From contig NZ_CP016793.1 in the NCBI RefSeq assembly GCF_001701025.1, positions 9,424,001 through 9,488,000 of the forward strand: a stretch of DNA of 64,000 nt. The letters are read 5' to 3'. Shown here piece after piece: positions 37,124 to 47,377 of this stretch (its first letter is position 1; the number at the start of each line of letters is the position of its first letter). The notes under the pieces were generated by a model. That model was not told where the DNA came from, did not search any database, and was given only the letters and a program-made list of their open reading frames with translations. This stretch comes from Lentzea guizhouensis. GTDB taxonomy: Bacteria > Actinomycetota > Actinomycetes > Mycobacteriales > Pseudonocardiaceae. Both the position numbers and the translations under genes were made by a program.

Positions 37124-40100
37124 ATGGCTGTCGAGTTCAACGTCCTCGGACCACTGCTGGTCAGGGTGCACGGCAGGGAGCTGCCGCTGGGCGGGTTCAC
37201 CCGCCGGGCCGTGCTCGGCTTCCTGCTGCTCAACGCCGGCCGGGTGGTGTCGATCAGCGAGCTGACCGAGGCGTTGTGGCCGGACGGGCATCCTCCGACG
37301 GCGCGCGGGATCCTGTTGAACGTCGTGTCGGCGTTGCGCAAGGCGGGGCTCGACCTCGTCACCCGCAAGCCCGGCTACCTGCTGCGCGTGGAACCGGATC
37401 GTGTTGACCTGCACCGGTTCCGCGCGTTGCTGGCCCGTGCGGCCACCGCTCCGACGCCTCAGCAGGCCGCGACCCTGCTGCGCGACGCGCTGGCGTTGTG
37501 GCGCGGGCCGGTGCTCGCGGACCTCGTGGCGGACGGCGTGTCGTGGCCCGCGCTGGTGGAGGTCGCGCAGCTGCGCGAGGCGGCCGTGGAGGACCGGTTC
37601 GACGCGGAGATCGCCTGCGGGCGGCACCGCGAGGTGGTCGCGGAGCTGGAGGTGCTGGTGCGCGACCAGCCCGTGCGGGAACGGGTGCAGGGCCAGCTGA
37701 TGCTCGCCCTCTACCGCTCGGGACGGCAGGCCGACGCGCTCGCGGTGTTCCGGCAGGCGCGGGAACGGCTCGCGGCCGAGCTCGGGATCGACCCCGGCCG
37801 CGAGCTGGTGGCGCTGGAACACGCCATCCTCACCCAGGACCCGGCGCTCGCCCTGACCACGCACGCCACGCCGACGGTGTTGGAGCGCAAGAAGGTCAGC
37901 GTGCTCGTCACCCGGCTGGAGCTGGGCACCGGCGAGGCGGCCGACGAGCGGCTGGAGGCCGGTGTCGGCGCGGTCCGCGCCCTGGTCGAGGCACTCGGCG
38001 GGGTCGTCGTGACGACGCTCGGGTCGACGGTGTGCGCGACGTTCGGTGCCCCGGCCAGTCGCGAGGACGACGCGGCACGGGCGGTGCGCGCGGCTTTCGA
38101 GGTCGTGGCGGAGCATCCCGCCGCGGCGGCGGTGTGCACCGGTCCGGCGCTGGTGACCTCCGGCGACCGGCTGGAGGTCAGCGGGACGTTGCTCGACGCG
38201 GGCCTCCAGCTCGTCGCGCAGGCCGCCGCCGGTGAGGTCAGGACGTGCCCGACGACGGACAGGACGTTGACGCCCGCGGGGGACGAGGCGCCGTTCGTCG
38301 GCAGGTCGGCCGAGCTGGCGCGGTTGTGCGACGTGTTCGAGGAGGTCGCCCGCTCCCGGCGGCCGCGGCGGGTGACGCTGGTGGGCGAGCCGGGTGCGGG
38401 CAAGTCGCGGCTGGTGCGGGAGTTCGCGGCCGGACGCCGGACGCTGACCGGGCGCACGCCACCGTTCAGCCACAACGACCCGCTGGCGCCGCTCGCGGAG
38501 GTCGTGCGCTCGCACGCGCAGGTGTTCGACACCGACTCCGCGGCGACGGCCGCCGCGAAGATCGCGGCGATCAGCACCGACCAGTGGCTGGTCGCGCAGC
38601 TGTCCGCGCTGGTCGGTGTCGGTCCGCAGGGCAGCGACGTGCTGATGGCGTGGCGCCGGCTGGTCGAGCAGCTCGCGGCCGACCCGCTCGTGGTGGTCGT
38701 CGAGGACGCGCACTGGGCGGACGACCTGCTGCTGGACTTCCTGCACGGTCTTCCCGACACGGCCGACGACGTGCCGTTGCTGGTGCTCGTAACGGCACGG
38801 CCGGAGCTGCTGGCCCGCCGCCCGGCGTGGGGTGAGGTCATCGCGCTCACCGCACTGTCCGAAGAGGACACGGCGCTGCTGCTGAAGATGCTGATGACCC
38901 GGCACGACGTGGCGGCCGACCTGCCGACACTGCTGCAGCGGTCGGCCGGCAACCCGTTGTTCGCCGGCGAGTGCGTGCGGATGCTGCGCGACGGCGTCAC
39001 CGACGAGCTGCCGGACACGGTGCAGACGGTGATCGGCGCGCGACTGGACTCGTTGCCACCGCTGGAGAAGGTCGTGCTGCAGGACGCGGCCGTCCTCGGT
39101 GCCACGGTCTGGCCGGGAGCGGTCGCCGCGGTCGCCGACCGGGACGTCGACGAGGTCGCGAGGTCGTTGGAAGTGTTGCGGCAGCGGGACTTCCTGCACC
39201 GCAGGCCGGTCAGCAACGTCGTTGGCGAGGTGGAGTACGCGTTCAGCCACGTGCTGGTGCGCGACGTGGCCTACGACCGGGTGCCGCGCGGGACCAAGGC
39301 GATGAAGCACTTCCACGTGGCGCAGTGGTTGCGGGCGCTGCCGTTGGAGCACGTCCCCCTGCTGGCGCACCACTTCCAGGAGGCGGTCTGGCTGGCAGAG
39401 GCCTCCGGGAACCCGTGCGACATCCTCGGCCGGCACGCGCGCGAGGCGTTGACCGAGACAGGGCGCAAGGCGATGGCGCTCGCGGCACGCGCCACGGCGT
39501 CCCGTTGCTACGAGGCGGCGCTCGCCGTGTGCCCGCCCGGCCACGGCGACCGGGCGGGGTTGCTGACGTTGCTGGGCGCGAGCCTGTCCTGGAGCGGTGG
39601 CGGGACGGAGGAGCTGGCCGAGGCGGTGGAGCTGCACGTGGCCGCGCGGGACTTCGCGGGAGCGGCGGACGCGTCCAGGGCGGCATGGCGGGCGTACCGG
39701 CACCGGGGCGAGCACCAGGAGGCGGTGCGGCACCTGGACCGGACACTGGAGCTCCTCGCCGTCGCCGAACCCGACGAGCGGGTGTTCGCCGTGCTGGCAC
39801 AGGCCGCGCACGCGTTGACGTTGGCGGGCCGGACCGACCAGGCGGTCACGGCGGCGCGGGAGCGCTGGCCGGGGCGACCGGCACGGACCGGGCGGTCGCG
39901 CTGGAGACGCTGGGCCTGTCGCGGGTGAAGAAGGGGGACGCGGCGGGGGTCGAGGACATGCGGCAGGCCGTGGCCGAACGACGTGCCGCCGGTGTCTCCG
40001 CGAGCCTGTGCCTGTTCAACATGGGCACCGCGTACGCGATGCTGGGCGACGCGCGCGCACGACGGGCCGTGCGAGCCGAGGCACGGGTGTCGGCGCTGCG

Positions 40101-40635
40101 GCACGGTGACGAGTACACGCTCGCGCGCCTGGAGTCGTCGCGGTACGTCGAGCTGTTCTGGGAAGGCGACTACGACGGCGCGCTGGCGAACCTCGACGAG
40201 TCGATCGCGGCGGCCCCAGGAGAGCCGTACCACCACGCCATCCGCGGCCGGATCGGGTTGCTGACCGGCGACCTGGACCGCGCCCGCGCCGACGTCGCCC
40301 GCGCCTTGGAGCTGGCCAGGCGCAAGGGGCACCCCGGCGAGCTGCAGCACCCGCTCGTGCTGACCGCGCGGATCGCGCTGCTCGACGGCCTGCCCGCCGA
40401 CGCGTGGGTCGACGAGCTGCTGACCGTGCTGCCGGGCGAGCAGATCACCGGGCCGATCGGCGCCGGTCTGCCGATCGTGCTCGCGGCCACCGGGCACGGA
40501 CCGGAGAGCCTGGCCGGGGTGTCGTGGTCGCGGTGGCGGGACGCGGCAGTCGCACACCTGTCCGGTGACCGGCTCACGGCCGTGCGGCTGTACGAGGAGA
40601 TCGGCTCAGTGCCGGACGTGCTCGACGCACGGTGA
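37124..40635 (+). pseudogene. SARP-cyclase homology-AAA NTPase-TPR fusion regulator with one apparent frameshift
   Basis: The product (about 1170 residues if repaired) has a winged helix (MAVEFNVLGPLLVRV, 1-90), a BTAD (about 95-245), a class III cyclase homology domain (about 256-385: KKVSVLVTRLE ... VVVTTLGSTVCATFGAPASREDD ... QLVAQAAAGEVRTC), an AAA NTPase with Walker A GEPGAGKS (421) and Walker B VVVVEDAHWADD, and TPR-like repeats. The usual metal-binding Asp residues of the cyclase (FADL, GDAVMA) are replaced (VTRL, GSTVCA), so the domain is catalytically dead. At about 39862 the protein continues in another frame (LAGATGTDRAVALETLGLS) to 40635. Its role is probably transcriptional activation; the interruption may be a sequencing error. 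Confidence 0.83.
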
Positions 40636-40669
40636 GTCGCCAGTTATCGGCCGCAAATAGTTTTCGGAC

Positions 40670-41350
40670 GTGTCCGCCATCCCTCGCTACTTCCAGGCCA
40701 AGACCAAGCTGCTCGACCTGCTGGCCGAGCTGCCGGACGGCACACCGTTCCCGCCGGAACGCGAACTGGCCGAGCTGTTCGGGATGTCGCGCACGACGGT
40801 CCGCAAGGCGCTGGACGAACTGGTGCTGGAGGGCAAGCTCATCCGCAGGACCGGCCGGCAGGGCACCGCGGTCGCGCCACGCCGGCAGCTGCACCGGGTG
40901 AGCCTGGACACGCTGGTCAACGACCTCGCGCCCCGTGAGTCGGTGGTGGTGCGGACGGTCGGCGGGCAGGACGTGGTGAACGTCGAGGCGCTGCTGGTCC
41001 GCGGCGACGAGCCGATCGGGGTGCGGTCGGCCTACCTGCGGGCCGCGCGGTTCCCGGGGTTCGCGGAGAGCTACGACCGCGGGGTGCCGTTGCGCCGGTT
41101 CCTCGCCGAGCAGTACCGGGTGCGGTTCGGCGACCTGCACCCGTGGTGCACGACCGCTCTCGCCACACCGCGCGTGGCCGGTCTTCTGGGCGTGCGACCC
41201 GCGACACCGTTGCTGTCGGTCGCATGGATGGCCTACGACCTGCGTGGTGTGCCCGTCGAACGGTCATGGGTCTTGCTGCGCAGCGACCGTGCGCAACTCA
41301 CGATGCACGTGCCACGCACAGACCACGCTGTGCGCCGTTCGAGTGCTTGA
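40670..41350 (+). CDS. GntR-family regulator with UTRA ligand domain
   Basis: The 226-residue product has a GntR winged helix (about 1-75: PERELAELFGMSRTTVRKALDELVLEGKLIRR) and a UTRA domain (about 85-220: EALLVRGDEPIGVRSAYLR, FGDLHPWCTTALATPRVAGLLGV, LLSVAWMAYDLRGVPVERSW). HutC/TreR-type members sense sugars, amino acids or amino sugars. It starts at GTG 40670. The upstream gap of 34 nt is AT-richer than its surroundings. Target genes are not obvious nearby. Confidence 0.88.
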   Translation: MSAIPRYFQAKTKLLDLLAELPDGTPFPPERELAELFGMSRTTVRKALDELVLEGKLIRRTGRQGTAVAPRRQLHRVSLDTLVNDLAPRESVVVRTVGGQDVVNVEALLVRGDEPIGVRSAYLRAARFPGFAESYDRGVPLRRFLAEQYRVRFGDLHPWCTTALATPRVAGLLGVRPATPLLSVAWMAYDLRGVPVERSWVLLRSDRAQLTMHVPRTDHAVRRSSA

Positions 41351-41357
41351 GTGTTCC

Positions 41358-41759
41358 TCAGCGGACCGTCGAGATGTCCGCCCACACCGTCTTGAACTCG
41401 GGGAACCGGTTGTGCCCCCACACCTGCGCCAGTCCGTTGACCAGCAACAACCCGCGCTGCCGCCGTCCGAGGAACCCCATCCGCCCCAGCTGCGGGAACC
41501 GGCCGGGCGTACCGTCCTCGACCTCGACACGCACGACCTCACGCTCAGGCAAGGACAAAACCCGCACACGACGCGGTGGCGCTGCGTGGTGGTAGGCGTT
41601 GCTGACGAGCTCCGTGGCCACGACCATCACGTCGACCACAACGTTCTCGTGCATCCCCAGAAGAAGGCGACGTACCTGCGCGCGCACATCCGCGAGCGGC
41701 AACATCCCCTCCGGCAGGACGAGGTCCACATGTTCGCTGGACCGTCCAATGACACCCAT
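41358..41759 (-). CDS. Anti-sigma-type HATPase protein (RsbW/SpoIIAB-like)
   Basis: The 133-residue product is a stand-alone GHKL ATPase of the RsbW type: N-box ELVSNAYHHA, VRVEVEDGTPG (G1-like), and a short G2-like RRQRGLLLVNGL. Streptomycetes have dozens of these, which inhibit sigma factors or act in phosphorylation switches. It is convergent with the GntR gene. Confidence 0.85.
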   Translation of the reverse strand: MGVIGRSSEHVDLVLPEGMLPLADVRAQVRRLLLGMHENVVVDVMVVATELVSNAYHHAAPPRRVRVLSLPEREVVRVEVEDGTPGRFPQLGRMGFLGRRQRGLLLVNGLAQVWGHNRFPEFKTVWADISTVR

Positions 41760-41839
41760 CAGCCTCTCCCCGCGCCCTGTTTTTTCAAGGCAGCAAGTCC
41801 GTACCCAAAGTCGCGGCGATCAAAACCCACGAACCGAAC

Positions 41840-42250
41840 TCACTTCTCTTCCCTCGGCAGGTCGGCCCACACAACGGTGCCGCCGTGGGCTCTGTCCACA
41901 CCCCACCGGTCCGACAACCGGGCCACCAGCACCAGACCGTACCCGCGCTGCGGCCGGCTGACCTTGCGCAACGGCGGCCGCGCCTGCGCGTCGTGGGCGA
42001 TCTCCACGCGGATCTTGCCCGGCGCGAGGACCACCCGCAGCAACGTCGGCTCCGACGTGTACCGGTACGCGTTGCTGACGAGCTCGTTCACCACGAGCAA
42101 CACGTCGGCGACGCAGTTCTGGTCCTCACCCATGAGCTCCAGCCGCACCCAGCGCCGAACAGTCGCCAGAGAAGGCCGCTGCCTGCCCAACGGCAGATGC
42201 GACTCCTCGCCCGTTCGTGCTGCCTGGTCGTGCGCCAAACCGCTCCCCAA
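41840..42250 (-). CDS. Anti-sigma-type HATPase protein, second copy of the type
   Basis: The 136-residue product has the N-box NELVSNAYRYT, the G1-like IRVEIAHDAQA and the GYGLVLVARLSDRWGV G2 region. It shares architecture with its neighbour at 41358-41759. The longest frame starts with TTG at 42250; GGGGAG just after suggests the TTG at residue 5 as the real start. The two genes face the same way and may be cotranscribed. Confidence 0.8.
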   Translation of the reverse strand: MGSGLAHDQAARTGEESHLPLGRQRPSLATVRRWVRLELMGEDQNCVADVLLVVNELVSNAYRYTSEPTLLRVVLAPGKIRVEIAHDAQARPPLRKVSRPQRGYGLVLVARLSDRWGVDRAHGGTVVWADLPREEK

Positions 42251-43023
42251 GGGTCACGTTGATCAGTTCGAGCGCGGGTTACCCAGTACATCGGGAACCA
42301 AACTGTGTTAATTGGCGCTGTGTTCATTGGCGCTCGCTCCGCTCGCGCGGCTCGTTCGTCGAGGAGCCGGTCATCCGGCCAATCGCTCGCGCCGAAATGG
42401 GCTGCGCCGATTTCGGCGCGAGCGGTTGACCGGACGACCGGCACGAACTCGCGAAACGGGTGCATGGTTCGACGCGCGTATGCCCCTGGTGACCAGCTGA
42501 CAGCCATGCCGCGCCCCGCCACACGCCGCTGCCCCACACGGTCGGGCCCCGCCGCACGCCGCCGCCCTCATCGGGCTCTGCCCCACCGCCCCGCCTCGCC
42601 TGCCCTGCCTCGCCTGCCCGCCGCACGACGCCACCCGCCCTCATCGGCCTTGCCCGCCAGCCCGGTCTGCCTCGCCCCGCCGGGCCTTGCCCCTCCTCGT
42701 CGACCTCGCTCCGCCGCGCGTGCCCGCCCTGTCCCGCCTCGCCGCGTGCCCGCCTGCCGTTCCGCCACGCCTCGCCCGCGCCGCATGCCCCGCGACCCAT
42801 GCCCATGCCCCGCGACCCATGCCCGCGACCGCCGACCTCAGCTCCGCCGCGTGCCCGCCCGTCCCGCCTCGCCGCGCGTGCCCCGCCTGCCCTGCCGCTC
42901 CGCCACGCCTCGCCCGCCGACGTGCCCACGACCGCTGACCCCGCGCGCCCGCCCTCGCGAGCCACCCACTCGGCCGACCTCCGAGGGTGCCGCTGGCCGC
43001 CCCCTGACCACTACCCTGCGCGA
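42251..43023. repeat. 773-bp gene-free region: hairpin and C-rich 132-bp repeat
   Basis: No supported gene is present. An 18-bp dyad with one G-U pair lies at 42381-42398 / 42410-42427 (core CGCTCGCGCCGAAAT). From about 42500 to 42960 the plus strand is almost all pyrimidine, mostly C, with the words CCCGC, GCCTGCC and CCTCGCC. A stretch starting GACCTC(a/-)GCTCCGCCGCG at 42702 recurs at 42834, a period of 132 bp, and continues to about 42940. The region ends just before the CopC start. Confidence 0.65.
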
Positions 43024-43572
43024 GTGATCCGTTACCTCATCGCGCTCGTGCTGGCCCTGCTCGCCGCGACGAGCGGCGTCGTTCCCGCCTCCGCCCACGC
43101 CGAGCTGAAGAGCAGCAACCCGGCCACCGGTGCCATGCTCGACGTCGCGCCCAAGCAGGTCGAGCTCGTCTTCAGCGCCGCCGTGAGCCTGCCGGAGGGT
43201 GAGGCGGTCGTCGTCACCGGACCGGACGGGGCCAAGTGGCCGGTCACGCAGGCGGCCGCGGTCGGGAGCACCATCACCGCGGCGGTGGACCCGGCGGCGG
43301 CGAAGTCCGGGGCGCACACGCTTGCGTGGGCGGCGTTGTCCGATGACGGGGACGTGGTCAGGGGGACGATCAACTTCACGTTGAACGTCCCGGCGGTCAC
43401 CTCGTCGGTGCCCGTGACCACGACGGCCACGTCCGAGGCGCCGGTGTCGAGTGCGCCCACGTCCAGCACCACCGAGCAGTCAGGTGGAGTGCCTGCCTGG
43501 GTGTGGATCGTGCTGGGTCTGGTCGTGCTGGTCGGGGTGATCCTGCTGGTCCGTCGCCGCAAGGAGGCGTGA
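43024..43572 (+). CDS. CopC-domain copper-resistance-like protein
   Basis: The 182-residue product has a signal peptide ending SASAHAE (the mature His-Ala-Glu end is typical of CopC/PcoC, where the N-terminal His binds copper), a CopC beta-barrel (about 27-120: LKSSNPATGAMLD ... AKSGAHTLAWAALSDDGDVVRG), a Ser/Thr-rich linker and a single C-terminal membrane segment followed by RRRKEA. It is a membrane-anchored copper-binding protein of the YcnJ/CopC group. It starts at GTG 43024. Its 3' end overlaps the convergent sigma-factor gene by 93 nt. Confidence 0.88.
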   Translation: MIRYLIALVLALLAATSGVVPASAHAELKSSNPATGAMLDVAPKQVELVFSAAVSLPEGEAVVVTGPDGAKWPVTQAAAVGSTITAAVDPAAAKSGAHTLAWAALSDDGDVVRGTINFTLNVPAVTSSVPVTTTATSEAPVSSAPTSSTTEQSGGVPAWVWIVLGLVVLVGVILLVRRRKEA

Positions 43573-44697
43573 GCGCAGCAGGTCGCGCTCGGCCGGGTGG
43601 GTGGCGAGCGCCAACGCCGCCTCCAGGGACGGGACCGGGTCCTGGCCCAGGCGGCCGAGCAGGTCGGCGCGGACGGCGTGGAACAGGTGGTAGCGGGGCA
43701 GGTCCACCGCGTCCACCAGCCGCAGAGCCGCAGCGGCACCGGACACCTCGGCGACGGCCACCGCGCGGTGCAGCGCCACGACCGGACTGGGCGCCACGGC
43801 CATGAGCTGGTCGTACAGGGCCACCACCTGCGTCCAGTCCGTCGGCGGGTCGCTGTGCACGGCGTTGATCGCGGCCTGGAGCTGGTAGCGGCCCGGCCGG
43901 TTCCAGCGCAGGCAGCGGCGCACGATGTCCTGCCCCTCGGCGACCATCGCGGCGTCCCACGCGGAAGGGTCCTGGTCGGCCAGCAGCACCAGCCGGTCGC
44001 CGGACGTCCTGGCGTCGCGGCGGGAGTCGACCAGCAGCATCAACGCCAGCAGGCCCCACACCTCCGGTTCGTCCGGCATCAGCGCGGCCAGCACCCGGCC
44101 CAGCCGGATCGCCTCGCCGGCCAGGGACGCGGGGCCCAGGTAGCCCTCGTTGAAGATCAGGTAGAGCACCGCGAGCACGGCGGTCAGGCGGGCGGGCAGG
44201 TCGGCGTCGCGGGGCACGCGGTACGGGATGCGGGCGGCGCGGATCTTGCCCTTGGCGCGCACGATCCGTTGCGCCATCGTCGGTTCCGGCACCAGGAACG
44301 CCCTGGCGATCTCCGCGGTCGACAGGCCGCCGAGCAGCTTCAACGTCAGCGCGACCTGCGCGGGCAGCCCCAGCGCCGGGTGGCAGCAGGTGAAGATGAG
44401 CCGCAACCGCTCGTCGGGCACCGCACCCACCTCCTCCACCTCGGGTTCCTGTAACACCAGCGATGCCTGCTTCTCGCGCCCCTTGGCCTCGCGGCGCAAC
44501 CGGTCGATCGCGCGGTTGCGGGCGGTCGTGATGATCCAGCCGGCCGGCGCGGGCGGAACGCCGTCGACCGGCCAGCGCGCGGCGGCCGTGGCGAAAGCGT
44601 CCTGCACCGCTTCCTCGGCGAGGTCGATGTCGCCGAGGAAGCGGGTCAGGACGGACACGGCGCGGCCGTACTCCGCGCGGAACACCTCGTCGATCAT
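43480..44697 (-). CDS. ECF RNA polymerase sigma factor, ECF42-type with TPR-like extension
   Basis: The 405-residue product has sigma region 2 (EVFRAEYGRAVSVLTRFLGDIDLAEEAVQDAF) and region 4 (LKLLGGLSTAEIARAFLVPEPTMAQRIVRAK), then a long C-terminal extension (about 190-400, with LYLIFNEGYLGP and ALHRAVAVAEVSG) characteristic of ECF42 sigma factors. These pair with DGPF/YCII proteins, and the neighbour is one. The ATG overlaps the DGPF stop by 4 nt (ATGA). The stress that activates this group is not known from sequence. Confidence 0.92.
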   Translation of the reverse strand: MIDEVFRAEYGRAVSVLTRFLGDIDLAEEAVQDAFATAAARWPVDGVPPAPAGWIITTARNRAIDRLRREAKGREKQASLVLQEPEVEEVGAVPDERLRLIFTCCHPALGLPAQVALTLKLLGGLSTAEIARAFLVPEPTMAQRIVRAKGKIRAARIPYRVPRDADLPARLTAVLAVLYLIFNEGYLGPASLAGEAIRLGRVLAALMPDEPEVWGLLALMLLVDSRRDARTSGDRLVLLADQDPSAWDAAMVAEGQDIVRRCLRWNRPGRYQLQAAINAVHSDPPTDWTQVVALYDQLMAVAPSPVVALHRAVAVAEVSGAAAALRLVDAVDLPRYHLFHAVRADLLGRLGQDPVPSLEAALALATHPAERDLLRSRLLAATDQQDHPDQHDQTQHDPHPGRHST

Positions 44698-45044
44698 CCG
44701 AACGCGATCGGCCTGACCTCGATCGACAACGGGCTCAGCACGGTCGCGAGCCGGCGGCCCCACTCCAGGGCCTCGTCCAGGTCGGCCGCCCTGATGACCG
44801 TGAACCCGCCGATGTGCTCCTTGCCCTCGGCGAACGGCCCGTCGGTGAGCAGCACGTCGTCGTCCTTCGCCTGCAGCACGGTCGCGGTCGACGGCGGGTG
44901 CAGGCCGGCGGCGAACACCCACACGCCGCGCTCCTGCATCTCCTCGTTCAGCGCGGCCAGGTCCTGCATGATCGGCTCGAGCACCTCGGGCGGCGGGGCC
45001 TCGCCGTCCGGCTGGTAGATGCTGAGCAGGTACTGCTGCGTCAT
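44694..45044 (-). CDS. DGPF/YCII-domain protein, ECF42 partner
   Basis: The 116-residue product has the YCII fold with the signature LLTDGPFAEGKEHIGGF and a C-terminal IEVRPIAFG. ECF42 sigma factors are nearly always next to such DGPF proteins, which are usually the regulated target. The ATG at 45042-45044 follows AAAGGAG. It is the first gene of the two-gene operon and has a promoter with an ECF42-like motif. Confidence 0.93.
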   Translation of the reverse strand: MTQQYLLSIYQPDGEAPPPEVLEPIMQDLAALNEEMQERGVWVFAAGLHPPSTATVLQAKDDDVLLTDGPFAEGKEHIGGFTVIRAADLDEALEWGRRLATVLSPLSIEVRPIAFG

Positions 45045-45065
45045 GGTGGACTCCTTTCGCCCTTT

Positions 45066-45093
45066 GTACGAACGCGGCCGGCCCGTTTCGACA
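45066..45093 (-). promoter_or_regulatory. Putative ECF42-dependent promoter of the DGPF-sigma operon
   Basis: On the minus strand TGTCGA (45088-45093) is followed after 17 nt by CGTAC (45066-45070). ECF42 promoters have TGTCGA at -35 and a short CG(A/T)C-like -10. The position about 20 nt before the start codon agrees. This suggests autoregulation. Confidence 0.65.
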
Positions 45094-45104
45094 ACGATGG
45101 GCAC

Positions 45105-47331
45105 ATGATCCCGTTGATCCTCCCGCTCGACGACCCGCGAGCCGATCTGGCGGCCGTCGGCGGCAAGGGCGCGTCACTCGCGGAGCTCGTCCGGGCGGGG
45201 CTGCCGGTGCCGCCGGGGTTCCACCTCACGACCCGCGCGTACCGGGAGCGGTCCGCGCAGGGCCTGCAGGAGGCTTACGACGACCTCGGCGGGCCCGTCG
45301 CGGTGCGGTCGTCGGCGACGGCGGAGGACCTGCCCGGCCTGTCGTTCGCGGGCCAGCACGACACGCTGCTCAACGTCACCGGGGACGGCCTGCTCGACGC
45401 GGTCCGGCAGTGCTGGGACTCGCTCGGCAACGACCGCGCGGTCGCCTACCGCGAACGCAACGGCATCGCGGAGGCCGAGATGGCCGTCGTCGTGCAACGG
45501 ATGGTGCCCGCCGACGTGTCCGGCGTGCTGTTCACCGCGGACCCGGTCACCGGGCGCGCGCAGCCGGTGATCAACGCCACCCGAGGTCTCGGCGAGGCCC
45601 TGGTCAGCGGTGAGGCGGACTCGGCCGACCTGCTCACCGACGCGCAGAAGGCCGAGCTGACCGGGCTCGGGCAACGCATCGAGGCGCTCCACGGCCGCTC
45701 GGTGGACGTCGAGTGGGCGCTGGCCGGCGGGAGGTTCTGGATCCTGCAGGCGCGCCCGATCACGGCGGCGCGGGTCGAGTGGAACGACTCGCTCGACGGC
45801 GACTACCTGTGGTCCAACGGCAACGTCGGCGAGGCGGTCCCCGAGGTGATGACACCGGTGACGTGGTCGCTGGTGCGGGTGCTGTCGAACGTGAGGATCG
45901 GACCGCACCCGATCTCCGGCAACATCGGCGGCCGCTTCTACCTCAACCTCAGCACCTACAGCGCGGTCGGCACCGCGATCGGCAAGGCCGAGCAGATGCT
46001 CCGCTCGGGCGAGGAGACGTTCGGGCGCATCCCGGCCGGCGTCACCGTGCCGCCGCTGCCGATGTCCCGGCTCGCGATCGTCGCCGCCGTGCTGCGCGGC
46101 GCCGGCGGGCCGGTCAAGCAGCAGTTCCTCTACCGCACCAGGCTCCCCCGGCTCATCCGCGGCAACCCGGCCCGCTGTGCCGCCGCGCACCGGGATCGCC
46201 GCCTGCGACACGCCGGCCGCGTTGCTGAGGCTGTGGCGCGACGACGTCGACCAGCTGCTGCGCGTCGTCTGCCCGGTCCTCGACGCCGGTGCGCGGATGG
46301 TCGCGAGTGGCCCGGCGGCGGTGCGGCGCGAGCTCGTCGCGCTGGCCGGCGAGGAGGACGCGGCCACGTTGCTCACCGGGTTCCACGACGACTCAGGCCT
46401 CGCGAGCCTGGGACCACTGGTGGGCCTCGCGAAGCTGCGGTCGGGCGAGATCGACCGCGGCACCTTCGCGCGGACGTGGGGACACCGCTGCGCCGAGGAG
46501 TTCGAGATCTCCGCACCGCGCCCGGCGGAGGACCCGGAGTGGGTCACCCGGCAGCTCGCGGCGCTGGCCGACCCGGCCGAGCTGCTGGCCCGTCAGGCCA
46601 AGGCCCGTGACGAGGCGTGGACCCGGTTCGCCGCCGCCCACCCGAAGCTCGCCCGCCGGACCCGCGCGCGGCTGACCCGGATCGGGGCGGGCGCGCGGGC
46701 ACGGGAGCAGGCCCGCTCGGAGATGGTGCGGGCGTTCTGGGTCATGCGCGCGTTCGTGCTGCGGGCGGGTGAGCTCACCTCGACCGGCGACTCGCTGTTC
46801 TTCCTGCCGATCGACGACGTGCTGCGCGTGCTGGCCGGTGAGACTTCGGTGCTGGACCGGGTTCCGGCGCAACGGGCGGCGTACGAGCGGTACCGGGCCT
46901 TGCCGCCCTACCCGGCGGTGATCCGCGGCCGGTTCGACCCGGAGTCGTGGGCCGCGGACCCGGACCGGCGCTCCGACCTGTACGACGAGACGGCCGACGT
47001 GCCGATGGCCGCCGACGTCACCGGTTTCCCGGGGTCGGCGGGCGTGGTGGAGGGCGTCGCACGGGTGCTCGCCCGCGTCGAGGACGGGAACTCGTTGGTG
47101 CAGGGCGAGATCCTGGTGACAACGGTGACGAACATCGGCTGGACGCCGTTGTTCACCCGTGCCGCGGCGGTCGTGACGGACGTCGGCGCGCCGCTGTCGC
47201 ACGCCGCGATCGTGGCGCGGGAGCTGGGAATCCCCGCGGTGGTGGGGTGCGGGAACGCCACCACCCGGATCACGACCGGGGACCGGATCCGGGTGGATGG
47301 CGTCAGGGGGACCGTGCGGAAGGTGTCGTGA
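45105..47331 (+). pseudogene. PEP-synthase / rifampicin-phosphotransferase-like enzyme with one apparent frameshift
   Basis: The product (about 741 residues if repaired) starts with the PPDK ATP-grasp domain (VGGKGASLAELVRAGLPVPPGFHLTT, AVRSSATAEDLPGLSFAGQHDT, QRMVPADVSGVLFTADP) and ends with the swivelling phosphohistidine domain (GAPLSHAAIVARELGIPAVVGC, His at about 47198). No PEP-binding domain is present at the end, as in rifampin phosphotransferases. About 40 residues usually between the first two blocks are missing. One extra base near 46175 moves the frame: GNPAR continues as PPRTGIAACDTPAALLRLW. No rifamycin-associated palindrome is seen upstream, so antibiotic inactivation is only one possibility. 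Confidence 0.8.
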
Positions 47332-47377
47332 GCCCGCCGCCCGGCCGTTGACCGAGAAGTCCCGTCCGAGGTGCGGG

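Noticed and set aside
35969..39811. A 1280-codon minus-strand open frame
   Set aside because: It is antisense to the hydrolase and SARP-cyclase genes and shows only low-complexity Arg/His/Gln-rich sequence.
45045..45104. A rifamycin-associated element upstream of the PEP-synthase-like gene
   Set aside because: No GGGGCTTGC-type palindrome is present in this gap; the only motif found fits the divergent ECF42 promoter.
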